In this document: one piece after another, positions 30,643 to 39,788 of the stretch
Position numbering within the stretch: the first letter of the stretch is position 1
How the letters are laid out: each line of letters begins with the position of its first letter
Assembly (NCBI RefSeq): GCF_900698995.1
Contig: NZ_LR217735.1
Location: 62,001-126,000, forward strand
Direction: 5' to 3'
Length of the DNA: 64,000 bases
Origin: Erwinia_E haradaeae_C
GTDB taxonomy: Bacteria > Pseudomonadota > Gammaproteobacteria > Enterobacterales > Enterobacteriaceae
Program-made: the position numbers and the translations under genes
The notes under the pieces: model-generated
Told to the model about the DNA's origin: nothing
Databases searched by the model: none
What the model saw: only the letters and a program-made list of their open reading frames with translations

Positions 30643-31158
30643 ATGCATGAGAACAAGATTCTAATAAAAATTAGAAATAAACCTAATGATAGCACGCTAA
30701 GCTCTTTAGAGCGTTCTGCTATATCCAAGGAGAGGATGTTTTATGAAGAGCCTCACGCTGTCATCATTGAAGCGCTGCATATTATTCAAAAATATCGAGG
30801 ATGGGTTTCTGATAGTCTAATTAAAGGTATTGCTGATCTGTTAGAAATTCCATCTAGTGATGTAGAAGAGGTTGCCACTTTCTATAGTCAGATTTATCGT
30901 ATGCCAGTGGGTCGTCATATTATTAGGTATTGCGATAGTGTAGTATGTTATATCCTGGGTTACCAGATAATCCAAAAAAGATTAGAAGAACACCTGAATA
31001 TTCAGCCAGGACAAACTACGGAAGATAAGCGTTTTACGTTACTGCCAACCTGTTGCCTTGGTAATTGTGATAAGAGTCCAACATTAATGATTAATGAAAC
31101 TACCTATGGTAATGTAAGATCACAAGATATTACTCAATTACTGGAACAGTATCCATGA
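30643..31158 (+). CDS. nuoE: NADH-quinone oxidoreductase subunit E
   Basis: A thioredoxin-fold subunit of the NADH-dehydrogenase module binding [2Fe-2S] cluster N1a. It has 171 residues (E. coli 166). All four cluster cysteines are visible, in YCDSVVCYI and LPTCCLGNCDKSP. The motif EVATFYSQIYR is also kept. The start MHEN equals that of E. coli. Its stop overlaps the nuoF start by 4 bp (ATGA), which suggests coupled translation. Confidence 0.98.
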   Translation: MHENKILIKIRNKPNDSTLSSLERSAISKERMFYEEPHAVIIEALHIIQKYRGWVSDSLIKGIADLLEIPSSDVEEVATFYSQIYRMPVGRHIIRYCDSVVCYILGYQIIQKRLEEHLNIQPGQTTEDKRFTLLPTCCLGNCDKSPTLMINETTYGNVRSQDITQLLEQYP

Positions 31159-32507
31159 GACAAATTACGCGTACACCTGCTACGCATCCTCTTACTTGGC
31201 GAATGCGAAAAGATCAGCAGCCAGTGTTTTTACAGGAATACAAAAATACTAATGGATATGTTAGTGCAGAGAAAACTCTTAAACGCATGACATCAGAGCA
31301 AGTTGTTATACTAGTGCAGGAGTCTGGTCTAAAGGGGCGAGGCGGAGCTGGTTTCCCAACTGGTGTGAAGTGGAGCTTAATGCCAAAAGATTTATCAAGA
31401 ACTATTCGCTATTTATTGTGTAACGCAGATGAAATGGAGCCTGGAACCTATAAAGATCGTTTGTTAATGGAACAAATGCCACATCAATTAATAGAAGGTA
31501 TTTTAATTGGTGCTTATGCATTAAGAGCATATCGAGCGTATATTTTTCTGCGGGGTGAATATATTCAAGCAGCAATAAATTTACGCCGTGCAATTTTAGA
31601 AGCGAACGAATCAGGTTTGCTAGGAAAAAATATTTTTGGTACTAATTTTAGTTTAGACCTTGTAGTGCATACTGGCGCAGGTCGTTATATTTGCGGTGAA
31701 GAGACAGCTTTAATGAATTCGCTAGAAGGGCGTCGCCCTAACCCAAGATCAAAACCACCATTTCCGTCATCAATAGGGTTATGGGGGCGGCCAACTTGTG
31801 TTAATAATGTTGAAACTCTTTCAAATATTCCTGCAATTTTTGCTAATGGAACTAAATGGTATAAAGATATCTCAAAAAGTGTAGATACAGGCACTAAAAT
31901 GATGGGTTTTTCTGGTCAAGTCAAGAGTCCTGGTGTTTGGGAGCTGCCATTTGGCATTACTGCTCGAGAACTCCTTGACGAGTATGCTGGTGGTATGAAG
32001 AACGGGTCAAAACTTAAGGCTTGGCAACCTGGTGGTGCTAGTACTGAGTTTTTAATTGACAAGCATCTTGATATACCCATGGAGTTTTTGAGTATTAGTA
32101 AGGCCGGAAGTCGTTTAGGGACAGCATTAGCGATTGCAGTGGATCACAGAATCAATATGGTGTCTCTAGTTAGTAATATAGAAGCATTCTTTTCTCGCGA
32201 ATCATGTGGTTGGTGCACGCCTTGTCGTGAAGGATTGCCGTGGAGTTTAAAAATTTTACGATCTCTAGAGTGTCACCAAGGGCATGCAGGTGATCTTGAG
32301 ATTTTATTAAATCTTTGTCGGAATCTGGGTCCTGGAAAGACTTTCTGCGCTCATGCGCCAGGAGCAGTAGCGCCGCTTCAAAGTGCTATTGCATATTTTC
32401 GCGAAGAATTCGAAGCAGGTATTAAATTCTCTAATATTTATGAAGATGCGCGTGTAATTTCTGGTATTCAGTCAAACTTATCTTATGTTGAACGTACGAC
32501 CACCTAA
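31155..32507 (+). CDS. nuoF: NADH-quinone oxidoreductase subunit F (NADH- and FMN-binding)
   Basis: Oxidises NADH through FMN and passes electrons to the N3 [4Fe-4S] cluster. It has 450 residues (E. coli 445). The glycine-rich loop GRGGAGFPTG (about 63-72) binds nucleotide, YICGEETALMNSLEGRR lies in the FMN region, and N3 cysteines are in ESCGWCTPCREG and in TFCAHAPGA. Nothing is missing. It starts within the end of nuoE. Confidence 0.98.
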   Translation: MRQITRTPATHPLTWRMRKDQQPVFLQEYKNTNGYVSAEKTLKRMTSEQVVILVQESGLKGRGGAGFPTGVKWSLMPKDLSRTIRYLLCNADEMEPGTYKDRLLMEQMPHQLIEGILIGAYALRAYRAYIFLRGEYIQAAINLRRAILEANESGLLGKNIFGTNFSLDLVVHTGAGRYICGEETALMNSLEGRRPNPRSKPPFPSSIGLWGRPTCVNNVETLSNIPAIFANGTKWYKDISKSVDTGTKMMGFSGQVKSPGVWELPFGITARELLDEYAGGMKNGSKLKAWQPGGASTEFLIDKHLDIPMEFLSISKAGSRLGTALAIAVDHRINMVSLVSNIEAFFSRESCGWCTPCREGLPWSLKILRSLECHQGHAGDLEILLNLCRNLGPGKTFCAHAPGAVAPLQSAIAYFREEFEAGIKFSNIYEDARVISGIQSNLSYVERTTT

Positions 32508-32556
32508 TATAGCATAACGCTCATAATAGAATGAGCCTCATGGAAGTATAGATATT

Positions 32557-35289
32557 ATGCCTGTAATTATATATATAGACGGTACAAAATATCAGGTTAA
32601 TGATACAGGCAATTTACTGCATGTTTGTTTATCTTTAGGATTAGATATCCCGTATTTTTGTTGGCATCCAGCGTTAGGTAGTGTTGGCGCTTGCCGTCAA
32701 TGTGCAGTTAAACAATATCAGGACGAGAAGGATGATCATGGGCGTCTCGTGATGTCTTGTATGACGCCAGTCAATAATGGCATGTGGATTTCAATTAATG
32801 ATGATGACGCAAAAGAGTTTAGAAAAAGTGTTTCAGAATGGCTGATGATTAACCACCCACATGATTGTCCAGTGTGTGAAGAAGGGGGGCACTGTCATTT
32901 GCAAGATATGACCGTAATGAATGGTCATATTTTGCGTCGTTATCGTTTTACCAAGCGAACTCATCTGAATCAGTATCTTGGGCCATTTATTTCTCATGAA
33001 ATGAATCGTTGTATTACTTGTTATCGTTGCATACGATTCTATAAAAATTACTCAGATGGAACAGATCTTGGTGTATATGGGGTGAGTGATAATGTGTACT
33101 TTGGTCGCACTGAGGATGGCATATTAGAAAATGAGTTTTCAGGGAATCTAGTAGAAGTTTGCCCAACGGGAGTCTTTACTGATAAAACGCATTCTGCGCA
33201 TTATAATCGTAAATGGGATATGCAGTTTGCTCCAAGTATTTGCCAGCAGTGTAGTCTTGGTTGTAATATTAGCCTCGGTGAACGATACGGGGAATTACGT
33301 CGTGTTGAAAATAGATATAATGGCATGGTAAATCGTTACTTTCTTTGTGACCGAGGCCGATTTGGTTATGGTTACTTGAATTTAAAAAATCGCCCACGTC
33401 AGCCTATGCAGCGTCATGGAACAAATTGGACACTACTGAACACTAACGAAGCACTAGATATTTTATCAAATAATCTTCGTCAAGCAAAAAAGATTATTGG
33501 CATCGGTTCACCACGTGCCAGTATAGAAAGCAATTTTTCTTTATTATCCATAGTAGGAGCAGCTAATTTTTCTACTGGCATGACATTATCTGAACAAGCG
33601 TGTATAAATTTAATTATTAAAATATTGCAAAATAGTGGAATATATACCCCTTCACTTTTTGAAATTGAAAATTATGATGCAATATTAGTTCTCGGGGAAG
33701 ATATAACCCAAACAGGGGCGAGAATGGCACTTGCAGTACGTCAGGCCATTAAAGGTAAGGCTCGTGTAATGGCAGAAAGACAAAAAGTCGCTACTTGGGA
33801 TAGTTCTGCAATCCTCAATATGAGCCTAAATTCTAAATATCCTTTATTTGTAACCAATGTAGATAAAACTAGATTAGATGATGTTGCTACTTGGAGTTAC
33901 TATGCTCCAATAGAAGATCAAGCTAGGCTAGGATTTGCTATAGCCCATCAACTAGATGCAAGTGCTCCAAAAGTAAGTGGTCTAGATAAAGACTTAATTC
34001 ATCAAATAGCTATCATTGCAAAAGCGTTAGATAGTGCTAAAAAACCACTTATTATTTCAGGATCTAATTCTGGAAATGAGGCCATTATTCAGGCGGCAGC
34101 AAATATTGCGAAATCTTTAATGGGGAATAAAAAAGAAGTAGGTATTAGCTTTTTGACTTCAGAAGTAAATAGTATAGGGGTTGGTTTAATTGGGGGGTTT
34201 TCACTAGATAAGGCATTAGATGCGTTAGCCAGTGGTGAGGCAGATTCAGTCATTATTTTAGAAAACAATCTGTATCGTCATATATCAAGGGATCTAATAG
34301 ATCTTTCCTTAAGACATACAAAAAACATTATTGTTCTTGATCATCAAAATACTCAGACGACTAAAAAAGCCAATTTGGTTTTATCTAGCGCAAGTTTTGC
34401 AGAAAGTCACGGCACTGTTGTTAGTCAAGAAGGTCGTGCTCAGAGGTTTTTTCAGGTTTACGATCCGTCTTTTTATGATAATACAGCTCAAGTGTTTTCT
34501 AGTTGGTGCTGGTTAAATATGATAAAAAAAGCTATGTATGGTCGAAAAGTAGACTGTAATCTATTAGATGATGTAATTAACGCTTGCATTAAAGAAGTTC
34601 CGCAATTGGCTGGTATAAAGAAAGCGTCACCAGATTCTAGTTTTCGCATGCATGGTCAGAAATTAGCGCGTTCGCCACATCGTTTTAGTGGGCGTACTGC
34701 AATGCTGGCTAATATTAGCGTTCATGAACCACAACAACCACAAGATAAAGACAGTATGTTTTCTTTTTCTATGGAAGGCAGCAATCCATTACCTGATAAT
34801 CATGTACAGATTCCTTTTTCTTGGGCTCCAGGCTGGAATTCTTCACAATCACTCAATAAATTTAAAAATATAGTGGATAAGCAGTTATTTGATGATTCTT
34901 TGGGTGTACGACTAATTTCGTCAGATAAAGCAACGCTAAGTTGGTTTACGGATATTCCTTCTGCTTTCATAAGGCAAAATCATTGCTGGCGCATCACACC
35001 TTATTTTCATATTTTTGGTAGTGAGGAGCTAAGTCAACGCTCAAAAGTTATTCGAGAGCGCATGCCAAAACCATATATAATTATGAATGCTCAGGATTCG
35101 ATACAACTTAAGATACAAGAGGGTGCTACTTTATTTTTTAGTTGTCAAGGTGAAGATTTCGTATTGCCAGTATATTTTTCAAATAACTTACAGTCTGGGC
35201 AAATAGGATTACCTCTTGGGTTTCCTGGTTTTGGTCTCTTTTTGTGCGGAGAAGGTGTGTATAATTTTCAGACAGTGACTAAGCCATGA
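32557..35289 (+). CDS. nuoG: NADH-quinone oxidoreductase subunit G
   Basis: The large iron-sulfur subunit of complex I. It has 910 residues (E. coli 908). The N-terminal ferredoxin domain has N1b cysteines (YFCWHPALGSVGACRQC). Next come CPVCEEGGHCHLQ (N5), RCITCYRC with EVCPTG (N4) and the extra N7 set CQQCSLGC...LCDRGR that E. coli also has. A long molybdopterin-oxidoreductase-like domain without cofactor fills the rest. Its stop overlaps nuoH by 4 bp. Keeping so long and cofactor-rich a protein intact suggests strong selection for respiration. Confidence 0.97.
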   Translation: MPVIIYIDGTKYQVNDTGNLLHVCLSLGLDIPYFCWHPALGSVGACRQCAVKQYQDEKDDHGRLVMSCMTPVNNGMWISINDDDAKEFRKSVSEWLMINHPHDCPVCEEGGHCHLQDMTVMNGHILRRYRFTKRTHLNQYLGPFISHEMNRCITCYRCIRFYKNYSDGTDLGVYGVSDNVYFGRTEDGILENEFSGNLVEVCPTGVFTDKTHSAHYNRKWDMQFAPSICQQCSLGCNISLGERYGELRRVENRYNGMVNRYFLCDRGRFGYGYLNLKNRPRQPMQRHGTNWTLLNTNEALDILSNNLRQAKKIIGIGSPRASIESNFSLLSIVGAANFSTGMTLSEQACINLIIKILQNSGIYTPSLFEIENYDAILVLGEDITQTGARMALAVRQAIKGKARVMAERQKVATWDSSAILNMSLNSKYPLFVTNVDKTRLDDVATWSYYAPIEDQARLGFAIAHQLDASAPKVSGLDKDLIHQIAIIAKALDSAKKPLIISGSNSGNEAIIQAAANIAKSLMGNKKEVGISFLTSEVNSIGVGLIGGFSLDKALDALASGEADSVIILENNLYRHISRDLIDLSLRHTKNIIVLDHQNTQTTKKANLVLSSASFAESHGTVVSQEGRAQRFFQVYDPSFYDNTAQVFSSWCWLNMIKKAMYGRKVDCNLLDDVINACIKEVPQLAGIKKASPDSSFRMHGQKLARSPHRFSGRTAMLANISVHEPQQPQDKDSMFSFSMEGSNPLPDNHVQIPFSWAPGWNSSQSLNKFKNIVDKQLFDDSLGVRLISSDKATLSWFTDIPSAFIRQNHCWRITPYFHIFGSEELSQRSKVIRERMPKPYIIMNAQDSIQLKIQEGATLFFSCQGEDFVLPVYFSNNLQSGQIGLPLGFPGFGLFLCGEGVYNFQTVTKP

Positions 35290-36260
35290 TTTGGCTAACA
35301 AATACCAAACTCGCTATTATTATCGCTATTATAAAATCTTTAGTGATACTCTGCGTTGTGGTGATCTGCGGCGCTTTAATGAGTTTTGCTGAAAGACGTC
35401 TTTTAGGCTTATTTCAGAACCGTTATGGTCCAAATCGTGTAGGCTGGGGAGGTTCACTACAATTAGCGGCCGATATGATAAAAATTTTTTTTAAAGAAGA
35501 TTGGATTCCGCCTTTTTCAGATCAGATAATCTTTATATTAGCACCAATTATTGCATTTACATCTTTGCTAATGGCAATGGCAATAGTCCCTATTACACCA
35601 AACTGGATGGGATCTAATCTCAATATTGGTATATTGTTTTTTTTAATTATGGCAGGGTTAGGGGTTTATTCAGTACTTTTTGCCGGGTGGTCTAGTAATA
35701 ATAAATATTCCCTTTTAGGTGCTATACGTGCTTCTGCGCAGACCTTAAGTTATGAGGTTTTTCTTGGGTTATCTTTGATGGGTGTAGTAGCGCAGGCTGG
35801 ATCTTTTAACATGCTTGTTATTGTTGGTAGTCAAAAACATATTTGGAATATTATTCCTCAGTTTTTTGGTTTTTTAACCTTCTTTATAGCTAGCCTTGCT
35901 GTATGTCATCGACATCCATTTGATCAGCCGGAATCTGAACAGGAATTAGCTGATGGATATCACATTGAATATTCTGGTATAAAGTTTGGATTATTTTTTA
36001 TTGGAGAATATATTGGCATTATTACTGTATCTTCATTAATTGTTACATTATTTTTTGGTGGATGGCATGGTCCGTATTTTTTTCCAATAGTTTGGTTTGT
36101 ATTAAAAACAGTGTTCTTTATAATTATGTTTGTTTTGATTCGTGCTTCATTGCCACGACCTCGGTATGATCAGGTAATGCGGTTCGGTTGGACGGTTTGT
36201 TTACCATTAACACTTGTAAATCTTCTTGTAACTGCTGCAGTGATCTTATATAGAGCATAG
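35286..36260 (+). CDS. nuoH: NADH-quinone oxidoreductase subunit H
   Basis: The membrane subunit that joins the peripheral arm to the membrane arm and lines the quinone chamber. It has 324 residues (E. coli 325) in eight membrane spans. Conserved loops are AERRLLGLFQNRYGPNRVGWGG (start near 31), FKEDWIPPFSD, HPFDQPESEQELADG and RASLPRPRYDQVM. Substitutions relative to E. coli are conservative by eye. It is translationally coupled to nuoG. Confidence 0.97.
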   Translation: MIWLTNTKLAIIIAIIKSLVILCVVVICGALMSFAERRLLGLFQNRYGPNRVGWGGSLQLAADMIKIFFKEDWIPPFSDQIIFILAPIIAFTSLLMAMAIVPITPNWMGSNLNIGILFFLIMAGLGVYSVLFAGWSSNNKYSLLGAIRASAQTLSYEVFLGLSLMGVVAQAGSFNMLVIVGSQKHIWNIIPQFFGFLTFFIASLAVCHRHPFDQPESEQELADGYHIEYSGIKFGLFFIGEYIGIITVSSLIVTLFFGGWHGPYFFPIVWFVLKTVFFIIMFVLIRASLPRPRYDQVMRFGWTVCLPLTLVNLLVTAAVILYRA

Positions 36261-36277
36261 TCAATAGGATATTGATA

Positions 36278-36820
36278 ATGACATTGAAGAATATTGTCAT
36301 CGGACTTATTACAATTCTGCGTAGCATGTGGCTAATGGGTAAAAACGTATTTGCTAAGCGAGAAACTTTAATGTATCCTGAAGAACCTTTGGTTCTTTCA
36401 TCTCGTTACCGTGGACGTATTATTTTAACACGCGATCCAGATGGCCTTGAGCGTTGTGTAGCTTGTAATCTTTGTGCAGTAGCTTGTCCAGTCGGGTGTA
36501 TTGCATTACAAAAGTCTGAAATGGAAGATGGGCGCTGGTATCCAGAATTTTTTCGTATTAATTTTTCGCGATGTATTTTTTGCGGATTATGTGAAGAGGC
36601 CTGTCCAACTACTGCGATTCAATTAATTCCAGATATTGAATTGAGTGATTTTAATCGTCAAGATTTAATATATGAAAAACAACACTTATTAATTTCTGGC
36701 CCAGGAAAGTATCCACAATATAACTTCTATAGGATGTCAGGTATGGAAATTTCAGGCAAGGGTAAAGGTTTTGCTGAACAAGAGGCTCAGCCTGTTAATG
36801 TTAAGAGCTTGTTACCTTAA
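36278..36820 (+). CDS. nuoI: NADH-quinone oxidoreductase subunit I
   Basis: A ferredoxin-like subunit with two [4Fe-4S] clusters (N6a and N6b). From the ATG at 36278 it has 180 residues, the E. coli length, and MTLKN aligns with the E. coli start; TAGGAT lies 7 bases upstream. An in-frame TTG at 36272 is less likely. Both cluster motifs are intact: CVACNLCAVACPVG (about 60-73) and CIFCGLCEEACPTT (about 99-112). Confidence 0.97.
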   Translation: MTLKNIVIGLITILRSMWLMGKNVFAKRETLMYPEEPLVLSSRYRGRIILTRDPDGLERCVACNLCAVACPVGCIALQKSEMEDGRWYPEFFRINFSRCIFCGLCEEACPTTAIQLIPDIELSDFNRQDLIYEKQHLLISGPGKYPQYNFYRMSGMEISGKGKGFAEQEAQPVNVKSLLP

Positions 36821-36834
36821 TGAAGGATGCAGGC

Positions 36835-37401
36835 ATGGAATGTTTGTTTTATATTTGCGGGTTAACAGCTGTTCTTACAACTATGCGTGTTATTTGGCAT
36901 AAAAAACCAATACATGCATTATTGCACTTAATTATATCATTCGTAGCTGTATCTGGTGTCTTGTTTTCAGTTGGCGCCTATTTTACCGCCGCCCTTGAAA
37001 TTATTATCTATGCGGGGGCAATAGTAGTATTGTTCATGTTTTCAGTAATGATGTTAAATCTCAGCGACAGTATTATAAGAGAAGAGACGACCTGGCTTCC
37101 ACCACGAGTATGGATTGGTCCAGGATTCTTGTCCTTTTTATTATTTTTGATTATTTCATATTCCATTTTATTAAGAAACACTTCTGATATGTGTTGTATT
37201 ATGATTGACGGAAAACAAGTAGGTATAAAGCTATTTGGCCCTTATGCGCTATCGGTTGAATTAATCTCCATGCTGCTTCTATCTGGTCTTATTGTAGGAT
37301 GTCATATTGGACAGGATTCACGACAAACAGGTGTAATATTGCAAAAGAAACGATTATCTACTTCACATAAAAATACTTTTAAAAATCAATTGGAGAAGTA
37401 G
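36835..37401 (+). CDS. nuoJ: NADH-quinone oxidoreductase subunit J
   Basis: A five-span membrane subunit near the centre of complex I. From the ATG at 36835 it has 188 residues (E. coli 184). This start is preferred because GAAGGA lies 7 bases upstream and MECLFYICGL aligns with the E. coli start. An in-frame ATG at 36820, overlapping the nuoI stop, would add five residues. The conserved segment ALEIIIYAGAIVVLFMFSVMM is present (about 60-80). The last about 25 residues are charged and variable. Confidence 0.95.
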   Translation: MECLFYICGLTAVLTTMRVIWHKKPIHALLHLIISFVAVSGVLFSVGAYFTAALEIIIYAGAIVVLFMFSVMMLNLSDSIIREETTWLPPRVWIGPGFLSFLLFLIISYSILLRNTSDMCCIMIDGKQVGIKLFGPYALSVELISMLLLSGLIVGCHIGQDSRQTGVILQKKRLSTSHKNTFKNQLEK

Positions 37402-37403
37402 TT

Positions 37404-37706
37404 TTGATTCCTTTACATCATGGGTTGATTTTGGCGACATCTTTATTTTGCCTTGGATTAACTGGTGTTATGATTCGTCGTAATTTGCTATTCATGTTAA
37501 TCAGTCTAGAGATTATGCTCAATGCTGCAGCATTAGCGTTGGTAGTGGCAGGTAGTTATTGGAATCAAGCGGATGGACAGATTATGTTTATTTTTGCTAT
37601 TAGCTTGTCAGCGGCTGAAACTAGTATTGGTCTTGCTTTGTTACTGCAGCTCTATTATCGCACCAAAAACCTTGATATTGATACAGTAAGCGGGATGCGT
37701 AAATGA
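37404..37706 (+). CDS. nuoK: NADH-quinone oxidoreductase subunit K
   Basis: A three-span membrane subunit with two conserved glutamates in the proton path. It has 100 residues, identical in length to E. coli. The glutamates are visible in LISLEIMLNA (about 36) and SAAETSIGLAL (about 72). Translation starts at TTG: no ATG precedes in frame, GGAGAAG lies just upstream, and MIPLHHGLIL matches the E. coli start. Its end overlaps nuoL by 4 bp. Confidence 0.97.
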   Translation: MIPLHHGLILATSLFCLGLTGVMIRRNLLFMLISLEIMLNAAALALVVAGSYWNQADGQIMFIFAISLSAAETSIGLALLLQLYYRTKNLDIDTVSGMRK

Positions 37707-39547
37707 ATCTTCTTTATTTTACTATACTATGCCCATTCATGGGTTTCTTATGTCTCTCTTGCTCTTCTGGTCGCGTATCAGAGACTTTTAGTTCTGTTAT
37801 TAGTCTTATATCAATTAGTTTAACAGTACTGATAACAGCTTATATTGGTTATGACTTTTTAAGTAGCAAGCAAGAAGTATTTAATCAAAATTTATGGACT
37901 TGGATTGATATAGAGATGCTTAGGGTAGATGTTAGTTTAGTGTTAGATAGACTTTCATTGACTTTGCTTTCTATAGTAACTGGGGTTGGATTTTTAATTT
38001 ATATTTTTGCATCTTGGTATATGAAAGGCGCAGAGGGTTACTCACGATTTTTCGCGTATACTAATCTTTTCATTGCCAGTATGCTTGTGTTAATTTTAGC
38101 GGATAATTTAGTTTTACTGTATCTTGGGTGGGAAGGCGTGGGCCTTTGCTCGTATTTATTAATAGGTTTTTATTATACCAATCCAGAGTATGGCGCAGCA
38201 GCTTTAAAAGCTTTTATTCTAACTCGTGTTGGGGATGTTTGTCTCTTGATTGCACTTTTAATGCTTTATAGTTTAACACATACTTTCAATTTTGATAACA
38301 TCGGAGAATTAGTTCTAGAAGACTCCTCTTTTAAGAATTTGCACATGCTGCCATGGATTACCTTTATGCTATTAGTGGGAGCGGTCGGAAAATCTGCTCA
38401 GCTGCCATTACAGACTTGGTTGGCTGATGCGATGGTTGGTCCAACTCCAGTTTCTGCGTTAATTCATGCTGCAACTATGGTAACGGCCGGTGTATATTTA
38501 ATTGCTCGTACACATGTTCTGTTTTTGTTAACACCAAAAATTCTTTATTTAGTAGGTATAATTGGGGCGATGACTATACTTTTAGCTGGTCTCTCTGCTT
38601 TAGTGCAAATTGATATTAAACGTGTATTAGCTTATTCAACTATGAGCCAAATAGGATATATGTTTTTGGCGTTAGGCGTTCAAGCTTGGCAGCCAGCCAT
38701 TTTTCATTTAATGACGCATGCATTTTTTAAAGCGTTATTATTTCTTTCTTCTGCATCCCTTATTATTGCTTGTAACCATGAGCAAAACATATTTAAGATG
38801 GGAGGCTTACGCTTTAAGGCTCCTTTAATTTATTCTTGTTTTATTATTGGAGGTTCTTCCTTAATGGCATTTCCACTAATTACATCAGGTTTTTTTAGTA
38901 AAGAAAGTATTTTGTCAGCAGCATTAGATCATGGATATGTAATGTTAATGCTTGTTGGGTTAGTTGGGTCATTGATAACATCACTTTATACATGTCGAAT
39001 GATTTTTTTGGTATTTCATGGTGAATTAAAAAATCTATATGCACAAATCTCACCGAATTTAATGTATTATATACCTTTAGTTATTTTATCTTTACTTTCA
39101 AGTGTAATAGGAGCTTTGTTTTTTCCGTCGCTCAAGGCAGTGTTTCCAAACAGTAGCATGTTGATAAATGATCATTTATTTTGTCTAAAAATCACTTCAA
39201 GCGCCATAGTAATGACAGGTTGTGTAATATCAGCTCTATTATGGTTAGGTCCTTCAGTACATTTACAGAATATTGCGCGCAGTAAATTAGGACGTTTTTT
39301 AAGGATATGGTGGTTATCTGGGTGGGGTTTTGATTGGTTATATCATAAAGTTTTTACTCAGACATATCTAAAAGTTGCAAAAGTATTGTCAAATGACCCA
39401 TTAGCCATGGCAGTAAATAGTTTGGCTTATGTAGCACATAGCAGTAGCAAGGGCTTAATTATTACTGAAAGTAGTTATGTACGTTGGCATTTGGTTGTAA
39501 TGAGTTGCGGTGCTGTTTTTCTACTTACATTAATAATATTAAGATAA
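37703..39547 (+). CDS. nuoL: NADH-quinone oxidoreductase subunit L
   Basis: The distal antiporter-like, proton-pumping subunit of the membrane arm. It has 614 residues (E. coli 613). The conserved glutamate is in LGWEGVGLCSYLLIGF (about 140-155). The lysine-bearing stretch VGKSAQLPLQTWLADAM (about 228-244) and PVSALIHAATMVTAGVY follow. The long lateral helix and final anchor span fill the last about 100 residues and are present, so the subunit is complete. Confidence 0.97.
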   Translation: MNLLYFTILCPFMGFLCLSCSSGRVSETFSSVISLISISLTVLITAYIGYDFLSSKQEVFNQNLWTWIDIEMLRVDVSLVLDRLSLTLLSIVTGVGFLIYIFASWYMKGAEGYSRFFAYTNLFIASMLVLILADNLVLLYLGWEGVGLCSYLLIGFYYTNPEYGAAALKAFILTRVGDVCLLIALLMLYSLTHTFNFDNIGELVLEDSSFKNLHMLPWITFMLLVGAVGKSAQLPLQTWLADAMVGPTPVSALIHAATMVTAGVYLIARTHVLFLLTPKILYLVGIIGAMTILLAGLSALVQIDIKRVLAYSTMSQIGYMFLALGVQAWQPAIFHLMTHAFFKALLFLSSASLIIACNHEQNIFKMGGLRFKAPLIYSCFIIGGSSLMAFPLITSGFFSKESILSAALDHGYVMLMLVGLVGSLITSLYTCRMIFLVFHGELKNLYAQISPNLMYYIPLVILSLLSSVIGALFFPSLKAVFPNSSMLINDHLFCLKITSSAIVMTGCVISALLWLGPSVHLQNIARSKLGRFLRIWWLSGWGFDWLYHKVFTQTYLKVAKVLSNDPLAMAVNSLAYVAHSSSKGLIITESSYVRWHLVVMSCGAVFLLTLIILR

Positions 39548-39788
39548 AATATTCAAAATCAATATTTTATTTTTTATCTAATGATCGTCTATCAAATATT
39601 ATGATCAAATTTAATGATATACGCTTAGATTTAGATTTTATTTGTAAAGGACACATTATTTATTTTCTCAAAGGCTGTGTTTTAAACATTTTCGGTGAAT
39701 AAAAAAATACATAAGTTCAATTCAGGTTATGTCTAAATGGAAAAAGATATAGCCAGATTGTCTCAAAAATCAAAGAAGAATTATTATC

